In this document: piece by piece, positions 16,245 through 25,466 of the stretch
Numbering within the stretch: position 1 is the stretch's first letter
Layout of the letters: every line of letters starts with the position of its first letter
DNA from: Porticoccaceae bacterium
GTDB lineage: Bacteria > Pseudomonadota > Gammaproteobacteria > Pseudomonadales > Porticoccaceae
DNA: 64,000 nt
Direction: 5' to 3'
Assembly (NCBI GenBank): GCA_029250825.1
Contig: JAQXEN010000044.1
Location: forward strand, 62,001 to 126,000
The notes under the pieces: model-generated
What the model was told of the DNA's origin: nothing
Database searches by the model: none
Seen by the model: the letters and a program-made list of their open reading frames with translations, nothing else
Program-made: the position numbers and the translations under genes

Positions 16245-19200
16245 ATGGCAGATATTCTATCGATCGGAGCAGGCGCAACTCAGTTGTACCGTCAGGCCCT
16301 TTCAACAGTCGGTAACAACATCGCCAACCTCAATACCGAAGGTTATTCACGTCAAGTTTCTGAGACGTCAGAGAATGCCCCCAGTCAACAGGGTACTGTG
16401 TTTGTGGGTTCTGGCGCTCGTCTGGACAATATCGAGCGGGCCTATGATGAATTTGCCGAGGCCAGCCTGCGTGACAGTGGCAGTAAGCTTGCCACTCAGC
16501 AACCACTGATTGATTACGCTAACCGCGTAGTGGATATTATGGGTTCCGAAGCCTCCGGCCTCTCCACTGCTATGGACAAGTTTTTTGCCGCGGCCAGTGC
16601 CCTGAGTGCGGACCCCGCATCGATTAATCTGCGCAGTGATTTTCTGCGCGACGCCGATGGTATGGCTGCGCGCTTTCGCGAACTGTCGACTCAGTTGGGG
16701 GCCGTAGAGATAGAGACTCGCGAGAATGTCGAAGGGCAGATTTCCACCCTCAACAGCCTCTCCGACAAGCTCGCCTTTGTGAACAAGCAGTTAAGCAAAA
16801 AGCTGACCCTCGACAGCCAGCCACCGATGCTGCTCGATCAGCGCGATCAGCTACTGCGGGATATGTCTGCAGTGACCAAAATTCATGTCACCGAGGCTAC
16901 CTCAGGACAGGTGCAGGTGCGCTTGGCCAATAGTGCCGGCAGCTTGATTACCGACAGCAAGTACTCCTATGATCTCGGTGTTGCCTTTGATGACAGCGAT
17001 CCAGGTCGCGTGGATTTAATTCTTGAGCCCTACGGCGATCGGCGTGCCGCCAGTGCCGTGAGCAGTGGTATGCTCGGCGGACTGTTAAATTTTCGTACCC
17101 AGACACTCTCTCCCGCTATGGACAGCTTTGATTATCTGGCCCAGACCCTAGTGGCGGAAGTAAACCAGATTCACAGCTCCGGCCTCGATGGTCGCGGCGA
17201 TCCCGGCACTGATCTGTTTGCCATAGATCCTATTTTTGATATTGCCGTGGCATCAGGTGATGTGGGCAGCGTTAAGGTTCAGGTGGTCGATCCCGAGGCG
17301 TTTGATTATGCGCCTCTGCGTGCTACTTGGGTCAGTGAGCAAAACAGTTGGCGCATCGAGGATCTGACTAGCGGCGCGGTCACTCAGGCGGCTCCTGGCC
17401 CCGGTGGTTTTGACTACGCCGGTCTCAATATCTCTATCGCGGCCATGCCCCGCGACGGCCAAACCTTTGTTATCAGTCCACAGTCACGGCCTGCTAGCGG
17501 CATTCGCATGATTCAGACTGATCCTCTGGCTGTGGCCACCGCTGACACTATGCGCATCAAGAGCAGTTTTAGTAATCTCAGCGATACTACGGTTAGCCTT
17601 GAGCAGGGTATCCCGAGTAGCGCTGCTGGCTTTGCCGGTGGCAAGGCCATTGACAGCCTCGGCAATAATCCCAGTGTTGCGGCGGCTGTGCCGGTCACAG
17701 CGAGCTATTTGTCGCCGGCTTATATAATCCCCAAGGGCAGCACCCAGACTTCACTGATGATGCAGGTGCCCCAAGACAGCGATCTCAATTTTCAGGTGAT
17801 GACCGCTGATGCGGTACATGTTCTCGGTCACGGTTTGGATGATGCCTCTCGGGTAACCATGCTCTCCGGTGACTCAGGATTTAATGATGACAGCAGCTAT
17901 AGCGATAGCTACCTCAATGCCACCGGCGCCGATAGCTATAAGGGTCTGCAGCTGACCTATGGCTTTTTGGCCAGTGAAGTAGAACGCAAAGATTGGCAGG
18001 TTAGCGATTCGGGCATTACCGATGCCTATGAAATTACCACCGTTGCGGCAGCGGCCACTTCTGACCCTGTTCGCCTGCAGACCAATGAGTCGTCGGCAGC
18101 AATTGATTTGGTCAGCGCCGATGCCTTGATGTTAAACGGCACCTCGCTGGGCACTTTGTCTCTGGCGGCGGGAGATACCAGTTCGGCGGCGGCAATGGCC
18201 ACTTGGTTGAACAGCGCGGCGGCAGCAACCGGCGTCACGGCAACTGCCATGACTCGCATTGAGCTGGACGCCAGCAGTATCGACTTTACTCAGCAGTTGA
18301 CGATCAACGGTGTCAGCATTGGCGATGGCAGCTTGCTGACCTCTGCCGAGGAGCTGGCACAGGCAATTAACAGTGCCACTGCGAGTACCAATGTGATTGC
18401 CACAGTGGACGGTAATGATCAGTTACAGGTGACCAATGCAGTGGGTTATGAAGGCGCAAATATTACCCTGAGCAACCCAGACTCATCTTCTAACACCAAT
18501 GCGCTGGGTCAGGCTAATGGCGTTTATAGCGGACAGTTGGCACTCCAGGGCGACGAGGAGATTCGCTTTACCTTTGGTGCCGCCGGCGTGCCGGCGGATT
18601 TAGCGGTATTGGGTCTGCGGACAGGCATCTATGTGGATGGCCCCCTCACTGAAGATCTGGCGGTCTTTGTCACTGGCACCGGCAGTGCTGCTGTCGCGGC
18701 AGGTTTCGGCAAGCCGGACAACGAGGCCCTGGCGGAGAGTCTGCAGCAGCCCTTTTCGATCAATTTTCTATCGGCCACGGAATACAGTATTAGCGATGAT
18801 GCCACCGGCACAGTGGTCGCCACCCGCAGCTATAGCCAAGGAGAGGATATTACTCATCATGGCATGCGTGTAGTGATCGATGGCCACCCCCAGGCCGGTG
18901 ACCAATTTTCTGTGGACAGCAATCAAGAGGGTATTGGCGACAACGGCAATATGCTGCGTATTGCTGGTCTGCAAGACAAGCCGCTGCTAGATAACGGCCG
19001 CACCTTTAGTGAGTCCTACATTACTTTGGTGGGCACCGTGGGCAGTAAAGCTGGGCTGGCGATGATGTCTCGGGAAGCGATGCAGGTGGTCTATAACCAG
19101 GCAGTGGCGTCCAAGGATCAGATCTCTGGAGTTAGCCTCGATGAGGAAGCGGCTGAACTGATCCGTTTCCAGCAGGCCTATCAGGCCTCGGCTCAAATTA

Positions 19201-19247
19201 TTCAGGTAGCCTCGAAGCTATTTGATTCAATATTAACGATTCGCTAA
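16245..19247 (+). CDS. flgK: Hook-filament junction protein FlgK (HAP1), enlarged
   Basis: FlgK joins hook and filament. The N-terminus (LYRQALSTVGNNIANLNTEGYSRQ, core GNNIANLNTEGYSRQ) and the C-terminus (EEAAELIRFQQAYQASAQIIQ) are typical. At 1000 residues it is nearly double the usual 550. The central insert, about residues 330-880, contains flagellin-IN-like units such as LTINGVSIGDGSLLTSAEELAQAIN. Key ends are intact. A strong AAGGAGG-type site (taaggagggg) precedes the ATG, suggesting high translation. flgL follows 11 bases later. Confidence 0.95.
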   Translation: MADILSIGAGATQLYRQALSTVGNNIANLNTEGYSRQVSETSENAPSQQGTVFVGSGARLDNIERAYDEFAEASLRDSGSKLATQQPLIDYANRVVDIMGSEASGLSTAMDKFFAAASALSADPASINLRSDFLRDADGMAARFRELSTQLGAVEIETRENVEGQISTLNSLSDKLAFVNKQLSKKLTLDSQPPMLLDQRDQLLRDMSAVTKIHVTEATSGQVQVRLANSAGSLITDSKYSYDLGVAFDDSDPGRVDLILEPYGDRRAASAVSSGMLGGLLNFRTQTLSPAMDSFDYLAQTLVAEVNQIHSSGLDGRGDPGTDLFAIDPIFDIAVASGDVGSVKVQVVDPEAFDYAPLRATWVSEQNSWRIEDLTSGAVTQAAPGPGGFDYAGLNISIAAMPRDGQTFVISPQSRPASGIRMIQTDPLAVATADTMRIKSSFSNLSDTTVSLEQGIPSSAAGFAGGKAIDSLGNNPSVAAAVPVTASYLSPAYIIPKGSTQTSLMMQVPQDSDLNFQVMTADAVHVLGHGLDDASRVTMLSGDSGFNDDSSYSDSYLNATGADSYKGLQLTYGFLASEVERKDWQVSDSGITDAYEITTVAAAATSDPVRLQTNESSAAIDLVSADALMLNGTSLGTLSLAAGDTSSAAAMATWLNSAAAATGVTATAMTRIELDASSIDFTQQLTINGVSIGDGSLLTSAEELAQAINSATASTNVIATVDGNDQLQVTNAVGYEGANITLSNPDSSSNTNALGQANGVYSGQLALQGDEEIRFTFGAAGVPADLAVLGLRTGIYVDGPLTEDLAVFVTGTGSAAVAAGFGKPDNEALAESLQQPFSINFLSATEYSISDDATGTVVATRSYSQGEDITHHGMRVVIDGHPQAGDQFSVDSNQEGIGDNGNMLRIAGLQDKPLLDNGRTFSESYITLVGTVGSKAGLAMMSREAMQVVYNQAVASKDQISGVSLDEEAAELIRFQQAYQASAQIIQVASKLFDSILTIR

Positions 19248-19258
19248 GGAATTGACTG

Positions 19259-20179
19259 ATGAAAGTCTCTACTAGCCAGATATTTGACCGCGCCACCACG
19301 CAGATGTCGAAGCAGCAGGCCAAAGTCTCAGAGATGCAGACTCAGCTAGCGACCGGCAAGCAGGTACTACGTCCCAGTGATAGTCCGGAACAGGCGGCAT
19401 TAATTCAACGCCTGAGCACGGCTCTCAATCGCCAGGACAGTTACGCGAGCAATCTCGACACTATTAACAGTCGTCTGGCTGCTGAAGAAGCTGCACTGAT
19501 GACCTCGGAAGATATTATGCAGCGTGTCCGCGAGCTTGCGGTGCAGGGTAATAGCGACACCTTATCCACCGGTGATCGTAGAATTATTGCCACTGAAGTC
19601 CGCGCTTTGCGCGATCAGTTGGTGTCACTGGCCAATGCTCAGGATGTCTCGGGCAACTATGTTTTTTCCGGTTCGATGGTGAGAAGCCAGCCCTTTGCTG
19701 AAGATGCTTCGGGGAACTTGGTTTATCAGGGCGATCAAAATCGCATGTTGGTAGATGTCTCGGATCAGCGCCAGTTGGCCCTTAATCGCCCTGGCAATGA
19801 AGCCTTTAGCAGTGTGATTCGAGAAACGGATGGCATTAGTGAACGAGTAGGGTTTTTCGATGTTATCGATGATTTTGCTACCGCACTGCTCAGCGAAGAT
19901 TCTCAGCAGCTGCAGAATAGTCTCGCGGAGGTGAGTGATTTGACACTCAATCTGGCGGTTTCTATTGCCGATGTGGGTAGCCGTATGAACACCGCCGAGA
20001 ACCAGGCCGACAGTCTGGCCGATGCCAAGCTGCGCTATCAGACACTGTTGTCCGGCGCCGAAGATTTAGATTACGCCTCGGCTATCACTCAGCTGACCTC
20101 TGAAATTATGTCTTTGGAAGCAGGGCAGAGCAGTTTTGCCAAAATTTCTCAGCTGACGTTATTTGATTATATTCGTTAA
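19259..20179 (+). CDS. flgL: Hook-filament junction protein FlgL (HAP3)
   Basis: At 306 residues this flagellin-related junction protein has the N-terminal MKVSTSQIFDRATTQMSKQQ and the motif QLATGKQVLRPSDSPEQAAL, and the DVSGNYVFSGSMVRSQPF segment typical of FlgL. The C-terminus (DLDYASAITQLTSEIMSLEA) pairs with the N-terminal helix. It is a client of FlgN, encoded upstream. It ends the rod-hook-junction gene series. Confidence 0.95.
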   Translation: MKVSTSQIFDRATTQMSKQQAKVSEMQTQLATGKQVLRPSDSPEQAALIQRLSTALNRQDSYASNLDTINSRLAAEEAALMTSEDIMQRVRELAVQGNSDTLSTGDRRIIATEVRALRDQLVSLANAQDVSGNYVFSGSMVRSQPFAEDASGNLVYQGDQNRMLVDVSDQRQLALNRPGNEAFSSVIRETDGISERVGFFDVIDDFATALLSEDSQQLQNSLAEVSDLTLNLAVSIADVGSRMNTAENQADSLADAKLRYQTLLSGAEDLDYASAITQLTSEIMSLEAGQSSFAKISQLTLFDYIR

Positions 20180-20208
20180 TTGGCGAAATCAATTTGTTAG
20201 TCATATTG

Positions 20209-20244
20209 AAAGCGATACTCAAAGCGATACTGAAAGCGAACACA
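20209..20244 (+). repeat. 12-bp tandem repeat upstream of fliD
   Basis: AAAGCGATACTC is followed by AAAGCGATACTG and a third degenerate copy in the 82-base gap between flgL and fliD. It lies just before the fliD ribosome-binding region and could affect spacing or act as a protein-binding array. Confidence 0.65.
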
Positions 20245-20261
20245 AACACGAGAGAATATAG

Positions 20262-21692
20262 ATGGCCGAAGTAGCAGCAACCGAAAGCGTCACGGCACAG
20301 ATTATGACCACTCTGGGCGCCGGCTCAGGGTTGAATATCACCAAGCTTGCCGAGGATTTAACCTCGGTGGAGCGGGCCCCTAAGCAGGCCAAAATTGAAG
20401 CTGCTGTCACTGCTACCGAAGCCAAGATCTCTGCCTACGGATTGATCTCCTATCAGGTGAGCTTGCTGCAAACCGCTTTCGAAGCGCTCAATGATGCCGA
20501 TGAACTCTCTACTAATAGCGCCAGCTCCAGTGATACTGCAGTGAGTTTTAGTGCTGTTGATGGCACGGCTGAAGCGGGTTCTCATAATATTGAGGTGACT
20601 CAGCTGGCTCTCGAACAGCGGGTTAAATCCGCAGAATACAGCAGCACTAGCAGCAGCTTAAATTCTGGCAGCTCCTTTGATCTAACCTTTGCTGTGGGAG
20701 CTAGCAGCACCACCAGCAGTACTGTTACTGTTGCAACCGATACCCCTGCTGGGGTCGTCAGTGCGATTAACGATGCCGATATGGGCATTACTGCGACTCT
20801 TATTGACACCGGTATTGCCGGTGCTAACTACCGCATTGTGCTCAGTGGAGCTGAGGGCAGTGAGGGCACTTTTAGTGTTTCCTCGACTCCTGATTTGGGA
20901 TTCGATGAGGTAGCTAACAGCTTGCAATCGGCCCAGGATGCGCAGCTGGAGTTTAATGGCTTGGCCGTGACCCGCAGCAGCAACGAAATTTCAGATCTGA
21001 TTACCGGTGCTACTTTAAACTTGAATGCGGTCACTAGTGCCGGGGCCCGTTTAACTGTAACCAGTGATCAGGGTACGCTCAAAACTGGAGTTGAAAATAT
21101 TGTTGAGGTCTACAATGACTTTCGCAATATTATGGATACCTTTATTAAAGCTCCTGAAGAAGATGTCGAATTCAGTGGCGCACTGCAGCGGGATCTCGCG
21201 GTTGCGCGCCATGTTATGGAGCAGGTGCGGAGTTCATTGTTTGATGACTCATCGACTCGTTCTGGCGATATTACCGGACTCCGTGATATTGGCATCAGCG
21301 TTGATCAGAAGGGTCAGTTGACCTTTGACGAAGATGAGTACGATACCGCTATTTCTGAGAGCTATGACGATGTCGTGATGATGCTCACCGCCAACACCAG
21401 TGACCAAAATATATACGGCAGCGCGGAAAAGGGCTTGGCTCAGGATATCGCTACTACCCTTGAGGGCTTGACTGATAGTGAGAGCTTGCTGGCCACGCGA
21501 GAGACAAGTGCTGAGGCTGCCCTGGAAGATTATGAAGGGCAACTTGCAGACTTAGAGACACGCATGACGGCAGTCTATGATCGCTACCTCACTCAGTTTG
21601 CAGCAATGGAATCGATGATGGAGCGCCTCAATGGTACCAGAGAGTATCTTGAGGGTCAGTTGGAATCTCTGTCTAAGGCTTACGACAAGTAA
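20262..21692 (+). CDS. fliD: Flagellar filament cap protein FliD (HAP2)
   Basis: FliD forms the filament cap that folds flagellin at the tip. The 476-residue product has the family N-terminus (TLGAGSGLNITKLAEDLTSVERAPK, core GAGSGLNITKLAEDL), the DNLT-like central beta region and the coiled C-terminus (LADLETRMTAVYDRYLTQFAAMESMMERLN, core YLTQFAAMESMM). An intrinsic terminator follows at once. No fliS chaperone gene is adjacent, unlike many polar clusters, so it must lie elsewhere. Confidence 0.94.
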   Translation: MAEVAATESVTAQIMTTLGAGSGLNITKLAEDLTSVERAPKQAKIEAAVTATEAKISAYGLISYQVSLLQTAFEALNDADELSTNSASSSDTAVSFSAVDGTAEAGSHNIEVTQLALEQRVKSAEYSSTSSSLNSGSSFDLTFAVGASSTTSSTVTVATDTPAGVVSAINDADMGITATLIDTGIAGANYRIVLSGAEGSEGTFSVSSTPDLGFDEVANSLQSAQDAQLEFNGLAVTRSSNEISDLITGATLNLNAVTSAGARLTVTSDQGTLKTGVENIVEVYNDFRNIMDTFIKAPEEDVEFSGALQRDLAVARHVMEQVRSSLFDDSSTRSGDITGLRDIGISVDQKGQLTFDEDEYDTAISESYDDVVMMLTANTSDQNIYGSAEKGLAQDIATTLEGLTDSESLLATRETSAEAALEDYEGQLADLETRMTAVYDRYLTQFAAMESMMERLNGTREYLEGQLESLSKAYDK

Positions 21693-21710
21693 TCCTAACG
21701 TACTCAATTA

Positions 21711-21739
21711 AAAACCCGCATTAGCCTGCGGGTTTTTTT
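21711..21739 (+). terminator. Rho-independent terminator of fliD
   Basis: Arms ACCCGCA and TGCGGGT flank a 6-base loop, followed by seven T residues. It lies 19 bases after the fliD stop. Confidence 0.9.
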
Positions 21740-21865
21740 GTGCCTGTGTTTTTAGGGCCGCTTTTTAAAACAGTCTCTCTTAAGAGCTTCTCTCAAAAGT
21801 TCTTATCAACTGTATGTTGGGCCACGGGCCAAGCCGGTTGAGCGGCCAATAAAATAGCAGGCAAT

Positions 21866-21896
21866 AAAAAAAACCCGACTCAAAGAGTCGGGTTTT
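21866..21896 (-). terminator. Terminator of the distal flagellin gene
   Basis: Arms AACCCGACT and AGTCGGGTT close a 5-base loop; on the minus strand a run of T follows. It lies about 35 bases after the stop of the flagellin gene at 21929. Confidence 0.9.
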
Positions 21897-21928
21897 GGGT
21901 GCTGCTTTGTCGCTAGATCTGACAAATA

Positions 21929-23173
21929 TTACTTAAGCAGTGCCAGTACAGACTGGGCCTGCTGGTTTGCTTGAGACAACATAGCTGTACCAGCCTGCTG
22001 AATGATCTGAGTACGCGCTAGCTCAGTAGTTTCAGCAGCATAGTCGGCATCAGCGATACGGCTCATAGATGCAGAAGTGTTCTGGGAAACATTGGCTAGG
22101 TTGTCGACTGTGTACTCCAATCGATTCATCACCGCACCAAAGGTAGCGCGCTGAGTAGTGACACCAGAGATCGCTGAGTCCAGAGTGGCGATAACATTGT
22201 CTGATGTGGCAGTGATTGTAGCTGTGGTAGTAGTCATACCACTCAGATCGTCAGCCATTGGCTGGCCATCAGATGCAGTAACAGCAGTTACGGCGGTTAC
22301 GCCAGCGGTACCCTCAGTAACGGTTCCAGCTACGTCAGAGCCTCCATCGTCCGCAGTTATGGTCGGCGCAGTAGTGATCGCGCCAGTGGCAGCATAGGTA
22401 ATATCAATGCCATCACCTGCGGTGTTTGCTGCAACCGTGAATAACATACTGCCGTAATCACCTTCAGCTTGGATATCAGTGATGATCGCGTCTAAATCGG
22501 CTGGGCTGGCGCCAGAGTAATCGAGAGTGAGAGTAGTTGTTCCATCGCTGATCACAAAATCACCGTCAATGGCCGCTGCGGTAGTATCGTTGAGCGCCGA
22601 GGTATAAACAGCTGCTACGCCAGTTACTGCTGTAACTGCTGTAACTTCTGCAGTACCGGCTGCCAAGTTAAAGTCAGCGAAGTCTACAGTAACAGTCTGG
22701 CCGTCATTGGCACCAATTTGGAAGGTAAAGGAGCCATCGCTATCGTCGCCGCCAGTGCCATCGAGAATATTCTCGCCGTTCCACTGGGTCACATCTACGA
22801 TGCGATCAATTTCTTCAGCCAGCGCTTTAAACTCGAGATCCAAGTTAGATACATCGGCAGTAGTGTTGCTGTCACTCGATGCTTGAACAGCAAGTTCACG
22901 CATACGCTGGAGCATGTTAGTGATTTCGATTGCGGCGCCATCGGCAGTTTGCAACATTGAGATCGCGTCGTTAGCATTTCGAGCGGCTTGGTCAAGACCT
23001 TTAACCTGAGCGTTTAAACGCTGGCTAATAGCAAGACCAGCGGCGTCGTCAGCTGCTGAGTTGATGCGTTTACCGGTAGAAAGACGTTCCATTGCTGTGT
23101 TCATTGCACGTTCGTTTTTCGCCAGTGAGTTGGCCGTAATAGTAGCGCCTACGTTTGTATTGATAACAGTCAT
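21929..23173 (-). CDS. fliC: Flagellin (copy 1)
   Basis: The main filament subunit. The start at 23173 (MTVINTNVGATITANSLAKN) has a GAGGA site; a longer frame to 23212 is rejected. The 414-residue product has the conserved D0/D1 ends (LSTGKRINSAADDAAGLAIS near residue 31; ARTQIIQQAGTAMLSQANQQ at the C-terminus). The middle, about residues 150-330, is a Thr/Ala-rich exposed module flanked on both sides by VTAVTAVT. The second flagellin upstream has a related middle module. A sigma-28 promoter and a terminator make it a separate transcript. Confidence 0.97.
   Translation of the reverse strand: MTVINTNVGATITANSLAKNERAMNTAMERLSTGKRINSAADDAAGLAISQRLNAQVKGLDQAARNANDAISMLQTADGAAIEITNMLQRMRELAVQASSDSNTTADVSNLDLEFKALAEEIDRIVDVTQWNGENILDGTGGDDSDGSFTFQIGANDGQTVTVDFADFNLAAGTAEVTAVTAVTGVAAVYTSALNDTTAAAIDGDFVISDGTTTLTLDYSGASPADLDAIITDIQAEGDYGSMLFTVAANTAGDGIDITYAATGAITTAPTITADDGGSDVAGTVTEGTAGVTAVTAVTASDGQPMADDLSGMTTTTATITATSDNVIATLDSAISGVTTQRATFGAVMNRLEYTVDNLANVSQNTSASMSRIADADYAAETTELARTQIIQQAGTAMLSQANQQAQSVLALLK
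22275..22650. repeat. VTAVTAVT-coding repeats flanking the flagellin surface module
   Basis: Two short stretches of about 25-30 bases (22619-22650 and 22275-22304) both encode VTAVTAVT and bracket the variable middle of flagellin 1. They are related but not identical in bases. The matching place in flagellin 2 lacks the strict repeat. Confidence 0.6.
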
Positions 23174-23255
23174 TTTAAAATCCTCAAAAAAATCATTAAG
23201 TTTCTTCGTCACGTTGCCAAGATTACATTCGCTTTCTGGCGCGGCCGTAACCTAT

Positions 23256-23282
23256 ACATCGACATCACATGTGAATACTTGA
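23256..23282 (-). promoter_or_regulatory. Candidate sigma-28 promoter of flagellin copy 1
   Basis: Minus strand: TCAAGTAT-N11-GTCGATGT, 6 of 8 bases in the -35 and 5 of 8 in the -10, with the standard 11-base spacer. The leader to the start codon is about 70 bases. Confidence 0.6.
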
Positions 23283-23336
23283 ATGCTGATTGGGAATTTA
23301 TTCCCCGAGGCAGTGAATAGGCTTTTGGGCAGGCAT

Positions 23337-23373
23337 AAAAAAACGCCACTTCAGGTTGACTGAGGTGGCGTTT
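23337..23373 (-). terminator. Terminator of flagellin copy 2
   Basis: Arms AAACGCCAC and GTGGCGTTT with a further TCAG/CTGA pairing make a long hairpin; a T run follows on the minus strand. It separates the two flagellin genes transcriptionally. Confidence 0.88.
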
Positions 23374-23433
23374 AAGCAGCCCTAAAGTACAGGGCCGGAC
23401 AATCTATGCAGGGCAATCCCTCGGTTTAATGGC

Positions 23434-24603
23434 TTAACCTTTAAGAAGCTGCATCACAGACTGGGCAGACTGATTGGCCTGAGCCAGCATTGCCGTTCCG
23501 GCTTGCTGAATAATCTGAGTGCGCGCCAGTTCAGTTGTCTCCTCTGCGTAGTTGGCATCTTCTACGCGACTGCGAGAAGCCGCCGCATTTTGAGATACAT
23601 TGGCTAGGTTATCGACAACATACTCAAGACGATTCATCACCGCACCATAGGTGGCTCGCTGGGTGTTAATACCGTTAATTGCAGTATCAATACTGGCCAG
23701 TGCTTCGGCGGCAAGTGCTGAGGTGCTCAAGCTGATACCGTCTGTGCCGCTGGAATCTTCAGTCACGGTTACCGCAGCAGCGGCTTCAGTTACTGTAGGT
23801 GCAGTGACGGAACCACCTGCTTTATAGGTAAAGACTAATCCATCGCCATCGGTGTTGGCAGCAACGGTAAACAGTAGATCACCGTAGTCAGTGGCAGCTT
23901 GAATCGCAGTGACCTGCTCTGCAACTGTGGCATCATCAACCTGAGTAACAGACACTGAGGTGACGCCATCAGAAATAACCTGAGCTACGCCAGCTGCATT
24001 GTCGATTTCTGCTGCTGGAATGCTGAAGGCTGCGGTTGTGGCTGTATAGGAGATATTGTTCGCTGAATCTGCACCGTTGCTGTATACGTCAGCACCGGAT
24101 GTAGCCCAGTCTCCTAGATCAACACTAATCGTTTGGTCGGCGTTGGAGCCTACCTGGTAGGTAACCGTTCCCTCGGAACCGGCGCTGCCATCGAGAATAT
24201 TTTCGCCGTTCCACTGTGTAGAGATAGAAATACGCGAAATTTCATCCTGCAGTGCAACAAACTCGACACTGAGGTTGGCGCGATCGGTGGCAGTATTGGT
24301 TTCAGTAATCGACTGAATAGCCAGCTCGCGCATTCTCTGCAACATGTTGGATATTTCAATAGAGGCACCATCTGCAGTTTGGATCATGGCAATGGCATCG
24401 TTACCGTTGCGTGCCGCCTGATCGAGACCTCTAATCTGCGCAGTCATGCGCGATGAGATAGCTAGGCCAGCAGCATCATCTGCAGCAGAGTTAATCCGCT
24501 TACCGGTAGACAGTCGTTCCATTGCCTGACCCATAAGCCGATCGTTTTTCGCTAGGGCGTTCTGGGTAATCGTTGCACCCACATTTGTATTAATAACAGT
24601 CAT
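23434..24603 (-). CDS. fliC: Flagellin (copy 2)
   Basis: A second flagellin of 389 residues, starting MTVINTNVGATITQNALAKN. The D0/D1 ends are nearly the same as in copy 1 (ERLSTGKRINSAADDAAGLAIS, core GKRINSAADDAAGLAIS; C-terminal QIIQQAGTAMLAQANQSAQS). The middle, about residues 150-310, is related to that of copy 1: both share a DYG-LLFTVAANT-DG pattern followed by TAPT. This points to a tandem gene duplication with later divergence of the exposed face. An AGGAATT site precedes the ATG. It has its own sigma-28-like promoter and terminator. Confidence 0.97.
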   Translation of the reverse strand: MTVINTNVGATITQNALAKNDRLMGQAMERLSTGKRINSAADDAAGLAISSRMTAQIRGLDQAARNGNDAIAMIQTADGASIEISNMLQRMRELAIQSITETNTATDRANLSVEFVALQDEISRISISTQWNGENILDGSAGSEGTVTYQVGSNADQTISVDLGDWATSGADVYSNGADSANNISYTATTAAFSIPAAEIDNAAGVAQVISDGVTSVSVTQVDDATVAEQVTAIQAATDYGDLLFTVAANTDGDGLVFTYKAGGSVTAPTVTEAAAAVTVTEDSSGTDGISLSTSALAAEALASIDTAINGINTQRATYGAVMNRLEYVVDNLANVSQNAAASRSRVEDANYAEETTELARTQIIQQAGTAMLAQANQSAQSVMQLLKG

Positions 24604-24625
24604 TTCAAATTCCTCTTTAATCTTT

Positions 24626-24652
24626 TGATCGGCTGCTTGTAATCAAAGCGTT
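24626..24652 (-). promoter_or_regulatory. Candidate sigma-28 promoter of flagellin copy 2
   Basis: Minus strand: AACGCTTT-N11-GCCGATCA. The -10 box matches 7 of 8 consensus bases; the -35 is weaker. The start would lie about 10 bases downstream and leave only a short leader. Confidence 0.6.
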
Positions 24653-24667
24653 GTGCAACCGGGATCG

Positions 24668-24710
24668 TTAGGCTCATTTAGCTCAATCACTGACTGAGTG
24701 ATGAGCCTAA
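24668..24710. repeat. Large palindrome between flaG and flagellin copy 2
   Basis: Outer arms TTAGGCTCAT and ATGAGCCTAA are perfect 10-base complements. Inside, ATCACT and AGTGAT can pair in an alternative stem. There is no T run on the minus strand, so a simple terminator for flaG is unlikely; on the plus strand a short A-rich stretch follows. Confidence 0.75.
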
Positions 24711-24960
24711 AAATTTACCAATTGCCGTCTTTGCGCCTGTTGGCTTTTTGACGGCTCGCTTTAGAGGAAGTGCAATACTTATGCCAAGAATAGAAATTAA
24801 TCCAGAAATGGAATAAAATTCCATTTAAATCAATAGCTTGAGGTGGGTGTTTTTGATGTGGTTGGAGGCTGGAACGCCCAGCGGCAAACTCTTGCCGCAA
24901 AATTTGCCGGAAGGTTGCCGCTTTGTCGGAATCTCGTCAGCTAGGAGAAGACCCTGAATT

Positions 24961-25353
24961 CTAATAGAGTTCGTCGAATAGAACGCCCTTAAGTGACTCT
25001 AGGTTTTGAGCAATCCGCAGTATGGCTTCACCCGGCATGCTGCGCACTAGCTCCCCAGTGTCTTTGTTAGTGACATTGACTACAAAGCGGTGTGAGGCAC
25101 TATCCACAGAAAACTGCAGGCTGGTGGGCGCTTTTTTCATTGCAATATTAAGCGTCTTAACCGCTGCCTTAACATCTTCGAGGTTTTGGCTGAGTTGTTT
25201 GGCGCTCTCACCTTTAACCGCTTGCACATCGCGACTCACGTCTTCAATCGATGTGCTGGGCACGGATACAGGTTCGCTGGGCGCTGGCTTTTGTGGTGCT
25301 GGGGCCGGCGCGAGCTGTGTATTTAATTTGAGATTACCATCAATCCCAGACAT
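24961..25353 (-). CDS. flaG: FlaG-family filament protein
   Basis: A 130-residue protein: the first half is a Pro/Ala-rich variable stretch, the second half the conserved FlaG domain (LQFSVDSASHRFVVNVTNKDTGELVRSMPGE, core VDSASHRFVVNVTNKDTGE). FlaG proteins affect filament length in polar flagella. The ATG at 25353 (MSGIDGN) is preferred to a start four codons upstream. A good sigma-28 promoter lies about 110 bases upstream, in keeping with a late flagellar gene. Confidence 0.9.
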   Translation of the reverse strand: MSGIDGNLKLNTQLAPAPAPQKPAPSEPVSVPSTSIEDVSRDVQAVKGESAKQLSQNLEDVKAAVKTLNIAMKKAPTSLQFSVDSASHRFVVNVTNKDTGELVRSMPGEAILRIAQNLESLKGVLFDELY

Positions 25354-25466
25354 ATCTGTCACCATTCTCGGTTAGCGCTCAGGCCTTATATACTGAGCGA
25401 TCTTAAAGTATTCAGCATGGCCCTCTGGGCTTTTGCTGCGGGGGCAATCCCCCTCATCACAACTAA

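Larger units (their letters stand above)
24604..24960. other. Intergenic region between flaG and flagellin copy 2
   Basis: About 357 bases with no credible gene. It holds the sigma-28-like promoter of flagellin copy 2, a 43-base palindrome at 24668-24710, and an otherwise featureless stretch up to the flaG stop. Confidence 0.6.
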
